From Gammaproteobacteria bacterium (lineage in GTDB: Bacteria > Pseudomonadota > Gammaproteobacteria > Pseudomonadales > Pseudomonadaceae), in contig JAHIWP010000048.1 of assembly GCA_018816095.1 (NCBI GenBank), forward strand, positions 1 through 55,963: DNA of 55,963 nt. The letters run 5' to 3'. Under the pieces are notes generated by a model. That model was not told the DNA's origin. It worked only from the letters and a program-made list of their open reading frames with translations, and ran no database searches. This document shows, piece by piece, positions 12,031 through 20,584 of this stretch. Each line of letters starts with the position of its first letter. The first letter of the stretch is position 1. Both the position numbers and the translations under genes were made by a program.

Positions 12031-13002
12031 TTACAGCCAGCCGCGCTCTTTGTAGTAACGCACAGCACCTTCGTGCAGCGGCGCACTGAGGCCGACTTTG
12101 ATCATGTCTGCTTCTTTCAGGTCGGCAAATGCAGGGTGCAGACGCTTGAAGCGATCAATGTTGTCGAACACCGACTTAACCAGCTGGTAAACCACTTCCG
12201 GGCTGGCCTTGGCCGAGGTAGACAGCACAGCCTTGCCGCCGATCGACGGAGTCGGTGCATCGTTGCCCTTGTACACGCCGCCTGGGATCTCAGCCTTGGT
12301 GTAGTAGCTCTTCGCCGCCAGCAGTTTGTCGATTTCAGCGCCGGTCACCGGCACCAGGACCGCGTCGGTGGTGGTGGTGGCTTCCTGGATCGCGCCATTC
12401 GGATGACCAACGAAGTAGGTCATCGCATCGATGTTGTTGTCGCCCAGCGCCGAGGCTTGCTCAGCTGGCTTCAACTCAGCGGCCAGGGAGAACGCCGAAC
12501 GGTCCCAACCTTTGACCTGCATGATTTCTTCCAGGGTGTCGCGCTGACCGGAACCTGGGTTACCGATGTTGACACGCTTGCCTTTGAGGTCATCAAAGCT
12601 GGCGATATTGGCGTCACGGCGAGCGAGAATGGTGAACACTTCGCTCTGCAGCGAGAACACCGCGCGGATGTCATCCATCGCGCCTTCTTTCTCGAACGGG
12701 GTTACGCCTTTCATCGCCTTGAACTGGTGGTCCGACTGCATGATGCCGAAGTTGAATTCGCCGCTGCGGATACCGTTAACGTTGGCCACGCCGCCGCCAC
12801 TGGCTGGAGCGTTGCACTTGATACCGTGGTCAGCTGCGCCACGGTTGAGGAAACGGCAGATAGATTGACCAGCCACGTAATAAACGCCGGTTTGACCGCC
12901 GGTGCCAATGGTCACGAATTGTTCTTCGGCCTGTACGGCGCTGCTCAGGGTAATACCCGCGAGTGCAGCTGACAGGGCCCATGCCAGGGATTTACCTTTC
13001 AT
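12031..13002 (-). CDS. TAXI-family TRAP transporter solute-binding protein
   Basis: A periplasmic binding protein of 323 residues that delivers substrate to the fused TRAP permease downstream. The signal peptide is clear (MKGKSLAWALSAALAGITL, cleavage near AVQA-EEQ). The mature start carries the TAXI hallmark ITIGTGGxxGVYY (here VTIGTGGQTGVYYV). The start at 13002 is chosen because AGGAGAA lies just upstream; an in-frame start at 13038 would add a non-signal extension. A terminator and about 170 bases separate it from the permease. A divergent AraC-type gene begins 195 bases away and may control it (inference). Confidence 0.93.
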   Translation of the reverse strand: MKGKSLAWALSAALAGITLSSAVQAEEQFVTIGTGGQTGVYYVAGQSICRFLNRGAADHGIKCNAPASGGGVANVNGIRSGEFNFGIMQSDHQFKAMKGVTPFEKEGAMDDIRAVFSLQSEVFTILARRDANIASFDDLKGKRVNIGNPGSGQRDTLEEIMQVKGWDRSAFSLAAELKPAEQASALGDNNIDAMTYFVGHPNGAIQEATTTTDAVLVPVTGAEIDKLLAAKSYYTKAEIPGGVYKGNDAPTPSIGGKAVLSTSAKASPEVVYQLVKSVFDNIDRFKRLHPAFADLKEADMIKVGLSAPLHEGAVRYYKERGWL

Positions 13003-13196
13003 GGGAGTTCTCCTTTTCTGTTTATTTTGGACCCGCACGCCCCTTTTGAGTGCGCCCGGAAGGACAAGAGTCTAACCGCTCAGGCGCAGGTTGCACGACG
13101 TAATAGCGAACAACGCTGGTAACCAGGTATTTATTGCCCCGCTCGCCGAGCGTCATATCGCTACCGCCGAGCCGCGGCTTTGGGCAGAATCAGGCC

Positions 13197-14222
13197 ATGC
13201 TCAAACACTCGCTCGACTCACCCCACACCTCGGTTAGCGCCAGCATCACCCTCGCGGTGCTGCATGCCGCCAGCCGCCTGGGCATTGATCGCAGCCAATT
13301 GATGAGTGCATGCGCGCTCAGCGACAGCCAGCTCAGTGACCCCGATGCCCGCGTGCCTTTCGCCACCCAGGAACAGCTGTGGCAACACCTCAGCCGCATC
13401 GAACAAGCCGAACCCGGCCTGGCCCTGGGTTGCAACCTCGCCCCCGGCCCGTTCAGCGTGCTCGGTTACCTGCTGCAAAGTAGCCCCACATTAGGTGATG
13501 CGCTGGACGCCGGGCGGCGCTATCAGCGTCTGGTGGGCGAAGGCGGCGAAGTGCAATTGCACGAACAGGGCGATGAACTGCAACTGCTCTATCGCCCGCT
13601 GCACCCCGAGCTACCCGCTACCCGTACCCGCGTCTTGGCACTGATGGCCTGCTGGGTGCAGATGCTGCATCCGTTGCTGGATGACTGGCAGCTGCTGCGC
13701 GCGCAATTTGTGCACCCGCAGCCGCCCGTACTGGACAGCTACACCGCGATCTTCGCCTGCCCGTTGCAGTTTTCCGCCAGTGATTACGGCATTGTCCTGC
13801 CACGCCGCCTGGCCAGCGCGCCGCTGATCCAGGCCAACCCACCGTTGCAAACGCTGTTGCGCCAGCATGCCGAAGCCCTACTCGCGCGGCTGCCCAGCGC
13901 CGGGCTGAGCGCCCGTGTGGTGGCCTTGCTGGGCGAGCAGTTGGCGCGCGGCGAACCGGACCGCAGCGAACTGGCGCGCCACCTACACCTGAGCGAGCGC
14001 ACCCTGCAGCGGCGCCTGGCCGAAGAAGGCTGCCACTACCAACAACTGCTCAACGACACCCGCCGACAACTGGCCGAACAGCACCTGAGCAGTGGCGACT
14101 TACCCGCCGCAGAAATTGCCCTGCTGCTGGGCTATTCGGAACCCAGCGTATTCTTCCGCGCGTTTCGCCAATGGACCGGGCTCACGCCAGGCGAGTATCG
14201 CGCTCGGCAGAAAGCGCTCTAG
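13197..14222 (+). CDS. AraC-family regulator with arabinose-binding-like N domain
   Basis: A cytoplasmic transcription regulator of 341 residues. Residues about 20-205 match the AraC 'arabinose-binding' N domain found in OruR/ArgR-like Pseudomonas regulators (LALGCNLAPGPFSVLGYLLQSSPTL). The C-terminal 100 residues hold two helix-turn-helix motifs (LARHLHLSERTLQRRLAEEG; IALLLGYSEPSVFFRAFRQWTG). A TTG start at 13134 would extend it; ATG 13197 is the usual family start. It is divergent from the TAXI binding protein and is the best candidate for its regulator. A small CTGGT-A-ACCAG repeat lies at 13116-13126 in the shared upstream region. The effector is unknown. Confidence 0.9.
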   Translation: MLKHSLDSPHTSVSASITLAVLHAASRLGIDRSQLMSACALSDSQLSDPDARVPFATQEQLWQHLSRIEQAEPGLALGCNLAPGPFSVLGYLLQSSPTLGDALDAGRRYQRLVGEGGEVQLHEQGDELQLLYRPLHPELPATRTRVLALMACWVQMLHPLLDDWQLLRAQFVHPQPPVLDSYTAIFACPLQFSASDYGIVLPRRLASAPLIQANPPLQTLLRQHAEALLARLPSAGLSARVVALLGEQLARGEPDRSELARHLHLSERTLQRRLAEEGCHYQQLLNDTRRQLAEQHLSSGDLPAAEIALLLGYSEPSVFFRAFRQWTGLTPGEYRARQKAL

Positions 14223-14226
14223 CACC

Positions 14227-15177
14227 TCAAAGCCCCTGCGCCCGCAAGAACGCTAAAAACGCCTCGCGCGAGCTGTAGCGTGGGCTAAAGCCGAATTCCT
14301 GTTTAAGCCGACGATTGCTCAGCACCGGGCGATAACGCAGAAAATCCACCTGCTCCGGGCCGTAGGGGCTGAGGCCGAGGGGTTTCAGCACGCGTAATGC
14401 GGCGCGGATCAGCCAGGCTGGCAGGGCGCGATACGGTTTACCGAGCAGTTCGGCGATGTCCTTGAGTGACAGCGCGCCGTCGCCGGCCAGGTTGAAGATG
14501 CCGGCGCTCTGCTGGCGCAGGCCGCGGCAGATGATGTCCACCACATCCTGATCCCAGATAAATACGAAGCGGCTGTCGCTACCACGGATGCCCAGCACTG
14601 CGCGTTGCTTAAACAGCTCGGTAATCTGATTGTTCACCCGCTTACCCAAAATGGTGCCGGGGCGCAGCACCAGCTGCTTGAGTTGCGGATGCTGCACCCG
14701 TGCCTCGGCCAGCAGCAGCTCTACTTCGCGCTTGTGCTTGGCGTAAGCGAACTGCGCATGGCCATGCAGCGGTTGGTCTTCGTCCAGCCACTCGGCGTTT
14801 TGCGGGCCATAGCCATAGGCGGCGCCGGAGCTGGTGACGATCAGCTGTTCAACGCCATGTGCCGCCGCCGCGCGGATCAGCGCCTGGGTGCCGCCGACAT
14901 CGATGGCATGCAAGTGCGCTTCGCTCATGCCGGGCGGTGGGGTGACCACCGAAGCCAGGTGCACGACAGCCTGCGGTTGCCAGGTGGCTATACAGTTTTC
15001 CACCGCCGCCGGCTGGCTAATATCGAGCAGCACCGGCTCGATATTCAGCTTCATCCCCGCGCGGTTCTGCGGGCGTATATCGGCGGCAATCAGTGTCCAC
15101 TGCGGCTGCTGAATAGCCAGTTGGTTAAGCAGTTGCTGGCCGATATAGCCAGCCGCACCGGTGATTAAAACGCGCAT
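14227..15177 (-). CDS. NAD(P)-dependent epimerase/dehydratase (extended SDR)
   Basis: A cytoplasmic 316-residue Rossmann-fold enzyme. The dinucleotide motif GAAGYIG is at residues 7-13, and the catalytic Ser/Tyr/Lys set is seen in SSGAAYG and YAKHK. The latter half has the sugar-epimerase-like substrate region. The start at 15177 follows GGGAGAGG; the frame extends to 15204 without a better site. The convergent AraC gene ends 4 bases away. The substrate cannot be told from sequence; relatives are annotated as UDP-sugar epimerases or generic NAD-dependent epimerases. Confidence 0.88.
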   Translation of the reverse strand: MRVLITGAAGYIGQQLLNQLAIQQPQWTLIAADIRPQNRAGMKLNIEPVLLDISQPAAVENCIATWQPQAVVHLASVVTPPPGMSEAHLHAIDVGGTQALIRAAAAHGVEQLIVTSSGAAYGYGPQNAEWLDEDQPLHGHAQFAYAKHKREVELLLAEARVQHPQLKQLVLRPGTILGKRVNNQITELFKQRAVLGIRGSDSRFVFIWDQDVVDIICRGLRQQSAGIFNLAGDGALSLKDIAELLGKPYRALPAWLIRAALRVLKPLGLSPYGPEQVDFLRYRPVLSNRRLKQEFGFSPRYSSREAFLAFLRAQGL

Positions 15178-15384
15178 TAACCTCTCCCTATGCAGCGCGA
15201 CCACGTGGCACGCGGGGCTGCGTTTCTACCGACTGTATTTACCCATTGCAGGCTATCGGGTGGGGTGCGGGGAGGCAGTGGCAAGGCTGGCCAAACACTA
15301 TGGCCAAAGGCGACAGATGCTTACGCCCTGGTGTGCTGGGCGCGCTATGCTCTGCGCCCGATCGTTCGCCTAGGGATAGCGACC

Positions 15385-15732
15385 ATGAGCCAAACCGAAC
15401 AGAACCTGCGGATCGACTACATCGAATTCGCCGCCGTTGATCTGCCTGCGCTCAAGCAGTTCTATGAAAAGGTCTTCGGCTGGCGCTTTACCGACTACGG
15501 TCCGCACTACAGCAGCTTTACCGACGGACGCATGACGGGCGGCTTTACCACCGACAGCACTGTGGGGTGCGGGCCGCTGGTGGTGATTTACGCCACCGAT
15601 CTGCAAGGCGTGTGTGCTCAGGTAGCCGCAGCGGGTGGGCAGATCACTCAGGCAATCTTCAGTTTCCCCGGTGGCCGGCGCTTTGAGTTCAAAGACCCCA
15701 GCGGCAACCGTCTGGCCGTCTGGTCGGAATAA
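15385..15732 (+). CDS. VOC-family (glyoxalase/bleomycin-resistance-like) protein
   Basis: A small soluble protein of 115 residues with one vicinal-oxygen-chelate beta-alpha-beta module pair. It opens with IEFAAVDLPALKQFYEKVFGW and ends with FEFKDPSGNRLAVW, both typical of VOC domains. An in-frame upstream start at 15190 would give an unlikely N-terminus, and the ATG at 15385 is the family start. It lies 12 bases before the DUF5924 gene and may share its transcript. No specific substrate is recognised. Confidence 0.88.
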   Translation: MSQTEQNLRIDYIEFAAVDLPALKQFYEKVFGWRFTDYGPHYSSFTDGRMTGGFTTDSTVGCGPLVVIYATDLQGVCAQVAAAGGQITQAIFSFPGGRRFEFKDPSGNRLAVWSE

Positions 15733-15744
15733 TCGAGTCAAGCC

Positions 15745-16758
15745 ATGCCCGCACTGAAACAACAGTTTTTCAAGCTGATCGCCCTGGTACAACGCAACCC
15801 CGGGCTGGTCGCGATCTTCGGCTTTGCCTCGGGGCTGGCGAGCTTTCTGCTGGTCGAGCGCCAGGCCGAACTGGCGCGGGTGCTGGCATTGGTAATGCTG
15901 GTCAGCTGGCTGTGGCTGATCATGGAAAACATCCTGCGCGAGCGCATCGCCCAGTGGTTCGGCTTCGAGTTACCGCCGCCGCTGTTGCGCTACGCGACGC
16001 AGATGATCCACCAGGAGAGCCTGTTCTTCGTTCTGCCGTTCTTCTTTATTACCACCACCTGGAACAGCGGCCAGTTGCTGTTCAGCGGCCTACTGGCTTG
16101 CGCGGCGCTGATCTCGATCATCGACCCGCTGTACTACAAATGGCTGGCGCCCAAGCGCTGGCTGTTTCTCGCCTATCACACCCTGGCCCTGTTCGCCGTG
16201 CTACTCACGGCGCTGCCGATCATCTTCAAACTGACCACGCCGCAGAGCTATCAACTGGCGTTAGCGGCGGCGGTGATTCTGTCGTTTCCCTCACTGTTCA
16301 CGATCATCACCGTGCAACGCTGGTGGCGGGGCTTACTGCTGATTGGGATGACCCTGGCCATTGGCGCAGGCGGCTGGCTGGTACGCGTCTGGGTGCCGCC
16401 CGCGACCCTATGGCTGACCGAGGTGGCGGTCACCAGCGAATTCGACAACCAGAACCGCGCGCCGGGCGAAAGCATCAAGCAATTGAGCGTGGCGCAACTG
16501 CGCAGCCAGGGCCTGTTCGCCTACACCGCGATCAACGCACCGCGTGGGTTGAATGAGCGGATTTATCACGTGTGGCGCCGCGATGGCGGCGAAGTCGAGC
16601 GCATCGCCCTGAATATCCACGGCGGACGCAAAGAAGGCTATCGCGCCTGGACCCACAAACAGAACTTCCCGGCCGATGCCGTGGGCCGCTGGCAGGTGCA
16701 GGTGCTGACCGAGGCCGGGCAGATGATTGGCGTGCTGCGGTTTAAGGTGGTGGAGTAA
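15745..16758 (+). CDS. DUF5924/DUF2914 membrane protein
   Basis: A 337-residue inner-membrane protein of unknown function. About seven hydrophobic segments occupy residues 15-220, and a soluble C-terminal domain of about 110 residues follows (YHVWRRDGGEVERIALNIHGGR ... GRWQVQVLTEAGQMIG), the DUF2914 pattern with its conserved HxW and GxWxV elements. It follows the VOC gene closely on the same strand. I recognise the family but not a function. Confidence 0.85.
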   Translation: MPALKQQFFKLIALVQRNPGLVAIFGFASGLASFLLVERQAELARVLALVMLVSWLWLIMENILRERIAQWFGFELPPPLLRYATQMIHQESLFFVLPFFFITTTWNSGQLLFSGLLACAALISIIDPLYYKWLAPKRWLFLAYHTLALFAVLLTALPIIFKLTTPQSYQLALAAAVILSFPSLFTIITVQRWWRGLLLIGMTLAIGAGGWLVRVWVPPATLWLTEVAVTSEFDNQNRAPGESIKQLSVAQLRSQGLFAYTAINAPRGLNERIYHVWRRDGGEVERIALNIHGGRKEGYRAWTHKQNFPADAVGRWQVQVLTEAGQMIGVLRFKVVE

Positions 16759-16795
16759 CCATCAGATAAACCTATCTGAGCTCTCGCGAGCTAGA

Positions 16796-16827
16796 GCCCT
16801 GCAAGCCCGTTTTTAACGCCGCAGGGC
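16796..16827. terminator. Weak hairpin between convergent genes
   Basis: GCCCTGC (16796-16802) pairs with GCAGGGC (16821-16827) across an 18-nt loop containing TTTTT. A second AT-rich hairpin CAGATA/TATCTG sits at 16763-16778. They lie between the convergent DUF5924 and SpmAB-like genes, and terminator function is only a guess. Confidence 0.3.
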
Positions 16828-16855
16828 CGACGCGCAGCAGAGCGTTGCCGTACAC

Positions 16856-18085
16856 CTAACCGAAGAACCAGTAGCAGACGGATATGGCGGCTACCACACC
16901 GGCAAACTCGGCCAGTAGCGCACAGCCCACGGCATGTCGTACGCGCTGAATGCCGACCGCACCGAAGTAAACCGCCAACACGTAGAAGGTGGTTTCTGTG
17001 CTGCCCTGCACCGTGGCGGCGATCAACGCGGGGAAGCTGTCGACACCCTGGGTTTGCATGGTTTCAATCAGCATGGCGCGCGCTGCGCTGCCGGAGAAGG
17101 GTTTGACCATGGCCGTGGGCAGCGCTTCAACAAAGCGCGTGTCCCAGCCAATCGCCTCGACCAGCCAGCGAATGCCGTCGAGGCCAAACTCCAGCGCGCC
17201 GGAGGCCCGCAACACGCCAATCGCGCAGAGCATGGCCACCAGATAAGGCAGCAGGCTCTTGGCCACGTCGAAGCCTTCTTTCGCGCCTTCGATAAACTCC
17301 TCGTACACCGGCACTTTCTTCAACGCGCCCATCAGCAGAAACAGCAGGATGATGCCGAATAGAGTGAGGTTGCCGGCCAGCGACGAGAGGGCCGCCAGCG
17401 CCGTGGCTGACATGCCGGCGAGCAGCGCCATAAAGGCACCCAGCGCCAGCGCGCCGGGCACCAAGTAGGCCAGCACTACCGGATCCCACAGGCGCAGACG
17501 CTGCATCAGCGCCACCGACAGCAGGCCGACCAGGGTCGAGGCGCTAGTGGCCAACAGAATGGGTAGGAATACCAGGGTTGGATCAGGCGCCCCCTGTTGG
17601 GCGCGGTACATAAAGATGGTCACCGGCAACAGGGTCAACGACGAGGCGTTGAGCACCAGAAAGAGTATTTGCGCGTTACTGGCCGTGGTACTGCTGGGGT
17701 TGAGCGTCTGCAGAGCACGCATGGCCTTGAGGCCAATCGGCGTGGCGGCGTTGTCCAGGCCCAGGCCATTGGCGGCGAAGTTCATGGTGATCAAACCAAG
17801 AGCCGGATGACCACGCGGCACTTCTGGCATCAGCCGCGCAAACAGCGGGCCGAGCATCCGCGCTAGGGCATCGACCAGGCCGGCTTTTTCAGCGATACGC
17901 AGCAGGCCGAGCCACAAGGTCAGGGTGCCGAACAGCAGCACCATGACCTCAACCGACAGCTTGGCCATGGCAAACAGGCTCTCGACCATGGCGGCAAACA
18001 CCGCCGGGTCATCACCGAGTAACCAGCGCGACAGCCCGGCAATGGCCGCCACCACGAAAAACCCCAGCCACAGGCCGTTGAGCAT
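16856..18085 (-). CDS. Nucleoside-recognition-domain (fused SpmA-SpmB-like) membrane protein
   Basis: A 409-residue inner-membrane protein with about ten membrane segments. The two halves match the Gate/nucleoside-recognition domains of spore maturation proteins SpmA (about 1-190; MNFAANGLGLDNAATPIGLKAM) and SpmB (about 225-409; GSTETTFYVLAVYFGAVGI), fused as in many Gram-negative genomes. The function in non-sporulating bacteria is not established; transport of a small solute is likely. The start at 18085 follows GGGGAGAG. No partner gene is adjacent. Confidence 0.88.
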   Translation of the reverse strand: MLNGLWLGFFVVAAIAGLSRWLLGDDPAVFAAMVESLFAMAKLSVEVMVLLFGTLTLWLGLLRIAEKAGLVDALARMLGPLFARLMPEVPRGHPALGLITMNFAANGLGLDNAATPIGLKAMRALQTLNPSSTTASNAQILFLVLNASSLTLLPVTIFMYRAQQGAPDPTLVFLPILLATSASTLVGLLSVALMQRLRLWDPVVLAYLVPGALALGAFMALLAGMSATALAALSSLAGNLTLFGIILLFLLMGALKKVPVYEEFIEGAKEGFDVAKSLLPYLVAMLCAIGVLRASGALEFGLDGIRWLVEAIGWDTRFVEALPTAMVKPFSGSAARAMLIETMQTQGVDSFPALIAATVQGSTETTFYVLAVYFGAVGIQRVRHAVGCALLAEFAGVVAAISVCYWFFG

Positions 18086-18201
18086 GCTGTCTCTCCCCAA
18101 TCAATGGGCGCGATGATAGCGCGGCTGATGCAGATGGGGTGTGGTGTTGGGGCTTTTCATCGCGCCCATGTGGCGTATGGGCCGGATATGTCGAGGTTAT
18201 A

Positions 18202-18274
18202 TGGGAGGCGCTCCGTTTGAGCCGCGATTGACCTTGAAGGCGCTGAACGCCTCGCGGCTAAAGCCCCTCCCACA
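18202..18274. repeat. Pair of inverted REP-like elements (REPIN)
   Basis: At 18202-18229 a GGGAGGCGCTCC...GAGCCGCGA unit faces its inverted partner at 18251-18274, which on the minus strand reads GTGGGAGGGGCTTTAGCCGC. This is the classic Pseudomonas REP wording, with a GGGAGG head and GCCGCGA tail. The first copy is degenerate in its middle. It sits in the spacer between the SpmAB-like and Ivy-like genes. Confidence 0.8.
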
Positions 18275-18283
18275 GCCGCACCA

Positions 18284-18742
18284 CTAATACCAGTTAGGGT
18301 CGCTTTTCAGCTGCTCTTGCAGCAGCTGCTGAGTCGCTTCGTCTGGCTCACCCAGCCAGCGCAGGGTGGCGTGTTGGCTGGGCGCTTTGTCCGCCGGCAG
18401 GCCGTCGGGCAATTGCACATACAGGCCATAGGCTTCGTCCTTGTCCCAGCTGAAAGCCACATAGAGGCGCTGGTTGAAGCAGTTTTGCGCTTCGCACAGC
18501 TGGCCGACCAGGTATTTGTCGCCGTCGTCTTCCAGGCCCTGCATGGGGCTGGCGATACCATTGAGGTTGAGCACCCACTCCGGCAGACGGCTTTCGTCTT
18601 CAACCAGTTCCTGCCAGCTCTGCTGGTAGGCCGGGTCACTGGCGAGCAGTTCGTTAAGGCGGAATTGGCCATCGGTATCCGCGGCCAAAGCCGCCGCACT
18701 GCCGCCCAGCAACAGGGCGGCAAGCAGCGTCTTGAAGGTCAT
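18284..18742 (-). CDS. Ivy-family (lysozyme inhibitor-like) periplasmic protein
   Basis: A periplasmic protein of 152 residues with a signal peptide ending near residue 20 (AAALA-ADTD). The mature part matches the Ivy fold: LPEWV, a central disulphide-bounded loop (Cys83 to Cys88) and LRWLGEP near the end. In the classic inhibitor this loop is CKPHDC and its His enters the lysozyme active site. Here it is CEAQNC, with no His, so inhibition of C-type lysozyme is doubtful; this resembles the second Ivy paralogue of P. aeruginosa. It precedes the DUF1328 gene, as I recall for PAO1 near algB. Confidence 0.82.
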   Translation of the reverse strand: MTFKTLLAALLLGGSAAALAADTDGQFRLNELLASDPAYQQSWQELVEDESRLPEWVLNLNGIASPMQGLEDDGDKYLVGQLCEAQNCFNQRLYVAFSWDKDEAYGLYVQLPDGLPADKAPSQHATLRWLGEPDEATQQLLQEQLKSDPNWY

Positions 18743-18752
18743 GGGAACTCCT

Positions 18753-18917
18753 TTAACCGCGCGGCCGACGGCCGATGATGAAGGAGACGATAAACATCAC
18801 CAGGAACACCACGAAGAGAATCTTCGCGATACCCGTAGCGGTGCCGGCGATACCGCCAAAGCCCAGAACGGCAGCGATGATGGCAATGATCAGAAAGGTA
18901 ATGGCCCAACTCAACAT
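18753..18917 (-). CDS. DUF1328 small membrane protein (YtjA-like)
   Basis: A 54-residue protein starting [20 protein letters not shown] and ending FIIGRRPRG, with two hydrophobic segments joined by a Gly-rich turn ([12 protein letters not shown]). This is the DUF1328/YtjA pattern, a small inner-membrane protein often found among stress-induced genes. AAGGAG lies just before the ATG at 18917. It ends 11 bases before the Ivy-like start, so the two may be cotranscribed. Confidence 0.92.
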   Translation of the reverse strand: MLSWAITFLIIAIIAAVLGFGGIAGTATGIAKILFVVFLVMFIVSFIIGRRPRG

Positions 18918-18963
18918 GGCGAAACTCCTTCTCTACTCAAGTGTGCGCCGCGGCGCGAGATGA

Positions 18964-18989
18964 CCCGGTGTAGCACTGGCCACACCGGG
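18964..18989 (-). terminator. Hairpin after the DUF2383 gene
   Basis: CCCGGTGT (18964-18971) pairs with ACACCGGG (18982-18989) around a 10-nt loop, just downstream of the minus-strand DUF2383 gene. No T-run follows, so it may be a Rho-assisted terminator or an mRNA-end stabiliser. Confidence 0.4.
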
Positions 18990-19001
18990 CCGGGCTTGCT
19001 G

Positions 19002-19436
19002 TTACTGCATGGACTGCTTCAGGTTGCGCATGCGGTCATGGCTGGCGCGCACTTTGGGCATTTCGGCCGCGAGCAGGGCTTGCACGCCCGGCTCGGCACT
19101 TTCCAGCGCATCCTCAAAGGCATGCAGAATGCGGTCTTCAGCCTCTTCCAGTTGCGCCACGTAGGTGGCCTCGGTGTCGCTGACCAAGTTGGCCTTGGTA
19201 TCGGCATACACTTGGCGCAGCTTGCCGATGAAGGTGCCGCCGTCAGCGGGTTTCTGCTGGTTGGCGGCGACTTTTACCGACAGCGCGCGGATCAGCTCGG
19301 TCTTGTTCTGTGACATGTCACGGAACAGCGCCTGCAAGCGCACATCTTTCACTTCGTCGTGGGCGTGCTGATAAAAGCGCTGGCCGTCACGGGTAATTTC
19401 AATCAGCTCGTTCAGTTGCTGGATTTTGTCAGTCAT
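19002..19436 (-). CDS. DUF2383 (PA2169-family) four-helix-bundle protein
   Basis: A soluble 144-residue all-helical protein with a ferritin-like four-helix pattern (LNELIEITRDGQRFYQHAHDEV ... LRQVYADTKANL). It is of the PA2169/DUF2383 family, usually linked with stress, biofilm and anaerobic conditions. The start at 19436 follows AGGAGCG. It lies between DUF1328 and BON genes, all on the minus strand and all of stress-linked families. Biochemical function is unknown. Confidence 0.85.
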   Translation of the reverse strand: MTDKIQQLNELIEITRDGQRFYQHAHDEVKDVRLQALFRDMSQNKTELIRALSVKVAANQQKPADGGTFIGKLRQVYADTKANLVSDTEATYVAQLEEAEDRILHAFEDALESAEPGVQALLAAEMPKVRASHDRMRNLKQSMQ

Positions 19437-19515
19437 GGTGACGCTCCTCTGGCTGGAACGGCGGCGGTAACCGCCTTAAAAGTTGACTGCCGCGGATAAG
19501 CGACAGCCCGCTGAA

Positions 19516-20352
19516 TTAGCTCTCGATGCGCAATGCATCAGCGTCTACGCCGCGCACACCACGGATGTTGCGCGCGGTTTCTACGGCCAATTGTTTTTCG
19601 GCATTACTCAGCACCAGGCCGCTCAGGTTGACCATGCCGTTCTGGGTATCCACGGTGATGCTCAGGCCGTCCAAGTTGCGGCTGTAGATCAGGCTGGATT
19701 TAACCTTGCTGGTAATCCACGCATCACTGATCGCCGCAGCCGCGTCATCCGCCGCGTCTTGTGCCTTGGCCGCGGTGCTGTCGGCGGCGCTCACGCTTAA
19801 CAGGTTGCTCACCTCACGCACGCCATCAGTGTTGGCGGCCAAGCGGCCCGCCAGCTCCTTGGCCTGCGGCGTTTGCGCGCTACCGTTCAAGGTCACCTTG
19901 CCGTTCTCGGCATCAACATTGATGTCCAGGCCCTCGGTGTTGCTGTTCCACAGCAGCTTGGACTTAACGGTGGCCGCCAGCGTGGCGTCTTCAAAACGCT
20001 GCGCCATATTCGGTTCGCTGCTGGCTTTGGCCTCGAACTTCGGGTCCAGCTTGAGCTGGTTGTTGACCTTGTTTACGCCCTCGACACCCAGGGCAATCTG
20101 CTCAGCCAAATCACGTTCGACCGAATTTTCCACGGTGCCGCTGATGGTCGCAGTGCCGTTCTCGACATCCACATCAATGGCGAACGGGTTGAGATGACGA
20201 TTGAGGGCGAATGCAGTCCACACCGAGCCTTCCTGGCGAGCCGCACTGAGCTCACGGCTCATATCACCCTCTGCGGCAAATGCGCTGAACGGCACCAGCG
20301 CGATCATCCCGGCGGTCGCGGTGGCCAAGGCCAGAGTCTTTAACTTATGCAT
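19516..20352 (-). CDS. Periplasmic BON-domain protein (OsmY-like, three BON repeats)
   Basis: A secreted 278-residue protein with a signal peptide ending near residue 27 (AFA-AEG). Three BON repeats follow at about 45-105, 120-185 and 210-275, recognisable by the recurring 'I-V-D-x-NGxVxLxGxV' strands (DVENGTATISGTV; DAENGKVTLNGSA; DTQNGMVNLSGLV). An Ala/Asp-rich linker lies before the third. BON proteins of the OsmY type stabilise the envelope or outer-membrane proteins under osmotic stress. The start at 20352 follows GGAGGAA. It is divergent from algB across 232 bases. Confidence 0.88.
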   Translation of the reverse strand: MHKLKTLALATATAGMIALVPFSAFAAEGDMSRELSAARQEGSVWTAFALNRHLNPFAIDVDVENGTATISGTVENSVERDLAEQIALGVEGVNKVNNQLKLDPKFEAKASSEPNMAQRFEDATLAATVKSKLLWNSNTEGLDINVDAENGKVTLNGSAQTPQAKELAGRLAANTDGVREVSNLLSVSAADSTAAKAQDAADDAAAAISDAWITSKVKSSLIYSRNLDGLSITVDTQNGMVNLSGLVLSNAEKQLAVETARNIRGVRGVDADALRIES

Positions 20353-20524
20353 GGCAGTTCCTCCAATGGATTGCAGTGTCTGTGTCGCTGTGGGCGACTT
20401 ACACCTCACTGTCGCAAGGCCCATGCCAGGCCATAAGAAAATAATAAAACCATTAAAATCAATTACTTATGGAAGCAAAAAGAAACCGACCAGTGTGCAA
20501 GCTGCATGATTGCCTACTCTGCGC

Positions 20525-20539
20525 CGTGCAACTTGCACG
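20525..20539. promoter_or_regulatory. 15-bp perfect palindrome in the BON/algB divergent region
   Basis: CGTGCAA-C-TTGCACG is a perfect inverted repeat 46 bases before the algB start. A related GTGTGCAAGCTGCAT lies about 30 bases upstream. It has the size and symmetry of a dimeric repressor/activator site, possibly for autoregulation or for control of the divergent BON gene. No known consensus was matched. Confidence 0.4.
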
Positions 20540-20584
20540 ACAGATCACGGACTAAGCCTCAGTACCCCCGCCAAGGAGAGCACT

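Noticed and set aside
12073-12972. Long plus-strand open frame (299 codons) opposite the TAXI binding protein
   Set aside because: Antisense to a certain gene with a good signal peptide and start; the translation matches no family.
20481-20520. Sigma54 promoter facing the BON gene (GG-N10-GC on the minus strand)
   Set aside because: The GG/GC spacing fits, but the TT before GC and the wider consensus are missing, so it is too weak to list.
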